Shown: positions 58,702 to 64,000 of the stretch, piece after piece
Layout: the number at the start of each line of letters is the position of its first letter
How positions within the stretch are numbered: position 1 is the stretch's first letter
Origin: Flavobacterium sp.
Lineage (GTDB): Bacteria; Bacteroidota; Bacteroidia; Flavobacteriales; Flavobacteriaceae
DNA: 64,000 nucleotides
Direction of reading: 5' to 3'
Assembly (NCBI RefSeq): GCF_004211145.1
Contig: NZ_SEBS01000001.1
Span: 1 to 64,000 of the forward strand
Program-made: the position numbers and the translations under genes
Notes under the pieces: model-generated
Databases searched by the model: none
What the model was told of the DNA's origin: nothing
The model's input: the letters and a program-made list of their open reading frames with translations, nothing else

Positions 58702-59307
58702 TTGAAAAGAATCCTGCCCCTTTTTTCTTATATCTTGCATCCGGTGTTCATGCCGGTCTTCGCGACGCTGTTCTATTTTTTGATCGACTTGAACGCTTAC
58801 AATACGGGCCAAAAATATTTGATCCTGTTACAGATCGCGATCATCACATTGTTCATTCCGGTTTGCTTTTTCTTTTTGTTGCGGTCGCTCGGAAAAATCG
58901 ATTCGATCATGCTCGCCGACTTGGCGCAACGCAAAATCCCTTTGTTCATCCAATGTTTACTTCTTTTTATCCTTATCAGCAAAAGCATCACGATCGACGC
59001 GATTCCCGAACTGTTCTTCTTCTTCGGCGGCGGATTGGTGAGTACTTTCCTGGCGCTCGCATTCGCATTCGGACGCATAAAAGTGAGTTTGCACATGATG
59101 GGAATTTCGGCACTTACGGCTTTCGTCGTCGGATTGAGCTTCCACAACGAGACGAATGCGTTGCTCGCGATTACGGGATTGGTTTTCGCGAACGGCCTGG
59201 TCGCTTCATCGCGTTTGGAAATGAAGGCACATTCGGGCAGCGAACTCGCGATCGGATTCTTGTGCGGCTTGATCCCGCAAGTGGTTTTGTGGTACGCGTG
59301 GCTATAA
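58702..59307 (+). CDS. Hypothetical integral membrane protein (TTG start)
   Basis: 201 aa, ~6 TM, coherent codon usage. Confidence 0.75.
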   Translation: MKRILPLFSYILHPVFMPVFATLFYFLIDLNAYNTGQKYLILLQIAIITLFIPVCFFFLLRSLGKIDSIMLADLAQRKIPLFIQCLLLFILISKSITIDAIPELFFFFGGGLVSTFLALAFAFGRIKVSLHMMGISALTAFVVGLSFHNETNALLAITGLVFANGLVASSRLEMKAHSGSELAIGFLCGLIPQVVLWYAWL

Positions 59308-60021
59308 AATGTAGAACATCAACCCGACATTCACCGAGCTCATGTCGATCCTGTTTTCGCCTAAAATTCCTTCCTTGAATATCGGATTCAAACCGTAATA
59401 CACGTAAAGGTTCCACGTGTTGTAACCCGCCGCGACATAAACGCCGTATCGGAATTTATTGAGGTCATCGTTGTTTATGACAAGCGTTTTGCCGCCGTCG
59501 CCCACGAATTTCGATCGGCTGTTGAACAGATAACTGAACTTGAATCCCGTGTAGATGCGCCAGAATTTATGGCTTTGCATCGTCGAATTTCTCCATCGGA
59601 ACTCAATCGGGATATCGAGGTAATTCAACGACAACTTATTTTTTTCATAATAAGTCGAATCATTGATGAGTTCATATTGCGGAATCACGCCTTCGCCATT
59701 CACGATCAGATTGTAGTTGAAGTTCTGCAACGCGTAACCCAGACCGGCCGCGATGGAAACCGTCCGGTCGTCGTTTATGGGCATGTCGCGCAAGAATCCG
59801 ATTGAAAATCCCGCCGAGAATTTGTTTTGCGAAATGTCAAGCGCGCGCGTATGCGTGAGAATGTTGTACGTGAAACTGAAGTAAAATTGATCTTCGCGGT
59901 ACAGCGAATCGAGAGCCGCAAAATCAGGACCTTTAGATTTTGGCGCCACGGCCGTCGAATCTATCTGGGCGAAACCCGAAAAGGCGACTAACAATAAAAC
60001 GGCGGGCAACAAAAATCTCAT
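59302..60021 (-). CDS. Outer-membrane beta-barrel (porin/PorT-like) protein
   Basis: Signal peptide; AGFSIGFLRDMPINDDRTVSIAAGLGYALQNFNYN. Confidence 0.75.
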   Translation of the reverse strand: MRFLLPAVLLLVAFSGFAQIDSTAVAPKSKGPDFAALDSLYREDQFYFSFTYNILTHTRALDISQNKFSAGFSIGFLRDMPINDDRTVSIAAGLGYALQNFNYNLIVNGEGVIPQYELINDSTYYEKNKLSLNYLDIPIEFRWRNSTMQSHKFWRIYTGFKFSYLFNSRSKFVGDGGKTLVINNDDLNKFRYGVYVAAGYNTWNLYVYYGLNPIFKEGILGENRIDMSSVNVGLMFYIL

Positions 60022-60075
60022 ACTGCTGAATTGATGGCTAAAAATACGAATTAATCAGATGCCGTTGTCGCTGTT

Positions 60076-61892
60076 TTAGTTTTTCAGGACGCGCAATGTC
60101 TGCGTCGCGGTTTTCAGCAGATATACGCCCGATGCCAGGCCTTCGATTTTCACGATCGTCTCGATATCGGTGATCTTTCCTGAAAGCACGCGTCGGCCCG
60201 ACGTTTCGTATAAACCGTATTCAAGCCCGATTAGAGCGGAATCGGTTGCCAAAATAAAATGCGTATTGGCTGGATTCGGAAAGATCGCCAACTTACTTTT
60301 AGGATTTTCATTCACCGACAACGATTCGCACAACGGGACAAAGGAAACGCCGTCGAGTTCCCATGACGGCTGGATCGGCACGCACATCCAATTGAGGACG
60401 GTCGCGGCATTGTCAGGTTCGGTGGGCAAACCTTGGTACGAATACATCGTAAAAGCGTTGTTTACATTGTTGTTCCAGACGACGGAATTCGAAATTGCGG
60501 CGTTATTCGCGTTGGAACTTGAGTCGATCAATGTGGAACCCGACCCGTCGTTGCAGTTCCAATCGGCTAAAAGTTGCGTGTAATTCGGATGCGATGCGGT
60601 AATGGGAACCGACGCCCAATTTTGTATCGTTTGTGCTGAAAGTACCGAATTCCAGATTCGGATGTTCCGATAACTTCCCGCAAAATCATAACCGTACGTG
60701 AGCGTTCCGTCCTGATTGATCACGAGCGGCAATCCGGTGTCGATATTACCGATGTCCTGCATTTTCTCAAATCCGACCAAAAGCCCGTCTTCGTAAGCCG
60801 TCATAAGCCCGTCGCGATCGAACGTGACGGCGAGATGATGCCATCGTTGGGATTCAGATAACCGCCTTGAATATCGAGTCTTTGGTCGCCCTCGCTCACA
60901 TTGACTTTCCAATATTGGTTCTGTTGCGCGCTGATTACGAAGCCCGGGTTCAGGCCGCTGTCCCAATCTTTGTTGCTTACGAACGTAGGGTCGCCTGTGA
61001 ACGCAGCGTTCGGCTTGACCCAAAATTCCACGGTGAAATCCTGGTTGGCTCCGAACTGAAAATTCGTCTGGTTGCTTGGCTGCGCATAACTTCCCGCCGA
61101 AAATTTCGCCTCGTTGAACACCGAGTTTACGGTCAACGCGTCGCGCGTAAGCTGTTCGGGAACGAGCGACGGATTCGAATAGATAGCGAAAATAGTACGT
61201 TCTGACAGCGCGCCTCCGCCGTGACCTGCAGGAGTTCCGCCGTGGTCGGTAGTGACGACGACCAGCCAATCCTCGTTCTCGTAATTCGGGCGAGCGTACA
61301 ACGCCGACAAGATATCTGAAACGTGTTCGTCGGTATCCTCGATTGCCGAAATATACTGTGGTACATTCGGGGCGAAACCGAAAGAATGTCCCGCGTGATC
61401 GACATCGTCGAAACCTACGAAAAGCACGTCGGGATCGTCGTTTGTCAGCGCGTTTACGGCTCCGTTCTTGACCGCGACGTCGGTGGTGAACGTTTGTTTA
61501 AGGTCGGCGTTTTGGATAATCGTGGTGTTGATCGGCGCCCAAAGTACTGACGTGACCGTTCTCAAATCCGGATCGAACGCTTCGATGCGCGTCAGGAAAT
61601 CAGGATATTCGCCGTAATTCGAACCGACGAAAGTGTTGTCGGTTACGCCGTGTTTCGTGTGCCAGGTTCCCGTGAGCATGCTGCTCCATCCGTTTCCACT
61701 CCAGGTCTTGTAGGCGCATAAACCTTCGAACGTGTAAATGGATTCCGGCAGCAAACCGTCGATCGCGGGCGTATTTGCGGCGACCAAAGCGTCCGCGCGG
61801 CAGCCATCGATGCAGATGTAAAGCACTTTTCGATTGTTTTGTGCGTAAAATTGAAGAGTCGCCAACAGCAAAAGAAGTAATGGTTTGGTCAT
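60076..61892 (-). pseudogene. Alkaline phosphatase/phosphodiesterase-family protein + LamG + T9SS sorting domain, split by an apparent 1-nt deletion at ~60843
   Basis: N part 60801-61892 (KVLYICIDGCRADALV...TTDHGGTPAGHGG) and C part in another frame (WHHLAVTFDRDG...LAIFPNPANTHFIL...GVYLLKTATQTLRVLKN) join if GATGG is read as GATTGG. Confidence 0.8.
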
Positions 61893-61994
61893 AGTCGTGT
61901 TTTCGTAAATATCGTGATTTCCAAATAAATATCGTTCATGCCTGACGAGTCTTCATGATCGTTTTTTGGGCTCGGAAGTAATTTTGGATGACGT

Positions 61995-62140
61995 TTCGCG
62001 TGAGGTTTGGCGGCATTGTCGAAGCTCGCGGCCTTTTTGCGCTAACTGGCGCGAAAAGGCCGCAGCGACTGCCGCCTGACCGACGGCGGCTTGTAGGATT
62101 TGGAAACTTACCGATTGTCGAAAGCCGCCGGCACGCCCAA
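61995..62140 (-). ncRNA. Putative structured intergenic element GGGCGTGCC...CCTCACGCG
   Basis: Terminal GCGTG/CACGC, hairpin GGCGGC/GCCGCC, hairpin GCGGCCTTTTCGCGC/GCGCAAAAAGGCCGC. Confidence 0.5.
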
Positions 62141-62144
62141 AAAA

Positions 62145-62705
62145 TCATAAGTTCTGCCGTTTGAATTTCTTGTGGTGATCCACGTTTTTGCCTGAGATCA
62201 TGAACACGCCTTCGCCTCGATAGTGTACCGTTTTAGGATATTTCGGGAACGTCGCGACGTGCGCTTTGACGACTTCGAGCACGAAGAAATTGTAATCGTT
62301 GAGCATTTTTGTGTCGTGGATCTTACATTCAAAATTGGCGAAACATTCCTTGATCAGCGGCGCTTTGATATTCTGGGCTTCCTCAGCCGTGAGATTGAAT
62401 TCCTTGAATTTGTCGATTTCTTTTCCCGACGAATTCCCGATTTGGATGACTTCTTCCAGGTAGTCGACCGTTGGGATGTTGATCACGCATTCGCCGCTTT
62501 TTTGGATCATCTCGAAACTGTGGTTCGCGGCCGTGATCATGCAGCCGATCAACGACGGCGTGAATTCCATGACCGTGTGCCAACCCATCGTCATGATGTT
62601 GTTTTTGCCCGCGTGGTGCGAACTTACGAGTACGATAGGACCGGGTTCGAGGAATTTCCTGATGCCTGAAACGGGAAAATCGTGCTTTTTATACGTGCGT
62701 TTCAT
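62145..62705 (-). CDS. Flavin reductase family protein
   Basis: PGPIVLVSSHHAGKNNIMTMGWHTVMEFTPSLIGCMITAANHSFEMI. Confidence 0.9.
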   Translation of the reverse strand: MKRTYKKHDFPVSGIRKFLEPGPIVLVSSHHAGKNNIMTMGWHTVMEFTPSLIGCMITAANHSFEMIQKSGECVINIPTVDYLEEVIQIGNSSGKEIDKFKEFNLTAEEAQNIKAPLIKECFANFECKIHDTKMLNDYNFFVLEVVKAHVATFPKYPKTVHYRGEGVFMISGKNVDHHKKFKRQNL

Positions 62706-62857
62706 GGGTTTCATTTTCCCAAATTTACGTTCGTTTGCCGTGTGGCATTTTATCGATTTGCGCCGATTTTTTACAGCAAACGCATCGAAATCGTTATAGG
62801 TTAAGTTGTTTGCCTCCAAAAAAAGCATTGGGTAAATTTGTGGAAAGACGATTTTTT

Positions 62858-63394
62858 ATGAAGAAAAAGACGATTGCCATCGACATGGATGGCGTGATTG
62901 CCGACGTGGAAGCGCATTCTCTGTCGCTGTACGAAAGGCACAGCGGGATTTCGCTTTCGAAACAAAGTATAATCGGAAAGAACGGCGATGATGTATTTCC
63001 AGACGGACTGTGGCGTCATTTTGCGTTCCAGGCCGGATTTTTCAGGGATTTGCCGGTGATCGAAGGCGCGGTCGAGGCGTTGAGGAAATTATCGGAAGAC
63101 TTTGAAATCTACATCGTTTCGGCGGCGACGGAATTCCCATTGTCGTTGCCCGAAAAACAGGCTTGGCTCGGCGAGCATTTCCCGTTCATCACGTGGTACA
63201 ACATCGTTTTTTGCGGTGACAAAAGTATCATCAACACCGATTATATGATTGACGATATGTGCAAGAACCTCGATTTTTGCCCGGGAAAACCGTTGCTTTT
63301 CACGGCGTTCCACAACCACAATGTCGATCATCACGAGCGTTTTGATAATTGGGATTCGATCTTGGAGTTTTTTGAGCGGGAGTTGGTGAAGTGA
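62858..63394 (+). CDS. 5'(3')-deoxyribonucleotidase / NT5C-type 5'-nucleotidase
   Basis: IAIDMDGVIADVEAH; YIVSAATEFP; start taken at MKKKTIAID. Confidence 0.88.
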   Translation: MKKKTIAIDMDGVIADVEAHSLSLYERHSGISLSKQSIIGKNGDDVFPDGLWRHFAFQAGFFRDLPVIEGAVEALRKLSEDFEIYIVSAATEFPLSLPEKQAWLGEHFPFITWYNIVFCGDKSIINTDYMIDDMCKNLDFCPGKPLLFTAFHNHNVDHHERFDNWDSILEFFERELVK

Positions 63395-63406
63395 AAAATC
63401 GGAATT

Positions 63407-63461
63407 CGTAAGACCTAACAGGTTTAAGTGGCCGACGTTGGGAAACCTGTTAGGTCTAACG
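63407..63461. repeat. Palindromic repeat AGACCTAACAGGTTT...AAACCTGTTAGGTCT
   Basis: 15-bp perfect arms (63411-63425 / 63443-63457). Confidence 0.9.
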
Positions 63462-63517
63462 AAGTTCGGGGAAATTCCTGACTTTTTGCTGTAGTTTTTA
63501 TGTAAAAAAACATAAAA

Positions 63518-63546
63518 AAAACAGGCCCAATGAGCCTGTTTTCTTG
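63518..63546. terminator. Bidirectional terminator between convergent genes
   Basis: aaaACAGGCccaatgaGCCTGTttt. Confidence 0.7.
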
Positions 63547-63561
63547 ATCGTGATGTCAAAT

Positions 63562-63978
63562 TTATGCGAGCGTCGCCGTGAGCGATATCTCAGCATTCAA
63601 CACTTTCGATACCGGGCAAATCGCTTTTGCTTTGGCTGCGATTTCCTGAAATTGTGCATCTTCTATTCCGGGAACCGTTGCGTTAAGGTCGAGGTGAAGT
63701 TTCGTGATCGTCCCGTCTTCAAACGTCAGTGTCGCTTCGGTGTCGAGGTTATCGGCGGTGAAACCTGCTTCGTTCAACAGGAAACTCAATTGCATGGTGT
63801 AGCAACCTGAGTGTGCGGCGGCGATCAATTCTTCAGGGTTCGTTCCGACGCCGTCAGCGAATCTTGTCTTGAACGAAAGTTGGGCGTTGTCAAGCGTTTT
63901 ACTTGCGGTTGAGATTTTTCCGGTTCCTTCCATTCCCGTTCCTTGCCAGTTGGCGTTTGCTTTTCTTGTGAATTTCAT
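63562..63978 (-). CDS. OsmC/Ohr-family peroxiredoxin-like protein
   Basis: GTNPEELIAAAHSGCYTMQLSFLLNEAGF. Confidence 0.92.
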   Translation of the reverse strand: MKFTRKANANWQGTGMEGTGKISTASKTLDNAQLSFKTRFADGVGTNPEELIAAAHSGCYTMQLSFLLNEAGFTADNLDTEATLTFEDGTITKLHLDLNATVPGIEDAQFQEIAAKAKAICPVSKVLNAEISLTATLA

Positions 63979-64000
63979 GATTTCTGGTTTTTAATTGTTA

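Noticed and set aside
60801-60860. Programmed ribosomal frameshift in the phosphatase gene
   Set aside because: No slippery heptamer or stimulatory hairpin seen at AACGATGGCATC; a simple 1-nt deletion or sequencing error is more likely.
1-64000. tRNA, rRNA, prophage, toxin-antitoxin or restriction systems
   Set aside because: No cloverleaf, rRNA, phage structural, integrase, TA or RM signatures were recognised by eye; a tRNAscan/HMM search would be decisive.

Overview
The window is chromosomal DNA from a Flavobacteriaceae-like member of Bacteroidota. The genus cannot be fixed from sequence alone. It is gene dense (about 55 CDS) and mostly housekeeping: leuS, tyrS, asnS, pyrH, frr, rpoN, truB, uppP, ftsX, pckA, pyrC, hemD, trmB. 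It also has two two-component systems, a TonB-dependent receptor locus, T9SS-sorted exported proteins and several efflux systems. No tRNA, rRNA, CRISPR array, prophage or classical IS element was recognised. The unusual signal is between the genes. (1) At least ten tracts of 7-9 bp microrepeats sit at gene borders, often as inverted pairs. One inverted octamer pair (30/33 identity) brackets a small PD-(D/E)XK-like GxxExxY gene wedged between asnS and rpoN. (2) A ~0.85 kb, 9-anchor array downstream of frr has units that combine the octamer CTTCGTGC (the GxxExxY flank) with the nonamer CATTAAGTT (the tract beside tyrS). Its unit lengths differ mainly by whole octamers. (3) A ~790 bp diverged palindrome lies between hemD and pckA. 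(4) Dispersed structured intergenic elements occur: two copies of an AGCCCCGAT...GGCA element and one GGGCGTGCC...CACGCG element. (5) Candidate regulatory sites include a GTAAC-N6-GTAAC direct repeat and a GGTTAACC palindrome, both shared by two promoters beside a PhoB/PhoR-like pair. A perfect TGTCCGA-AA-TCGGACA palindrome lies between hlyD and an NtrC-type regulator. One T9SS-sorted phosphatase is split by an apparent 1-nt deletion.
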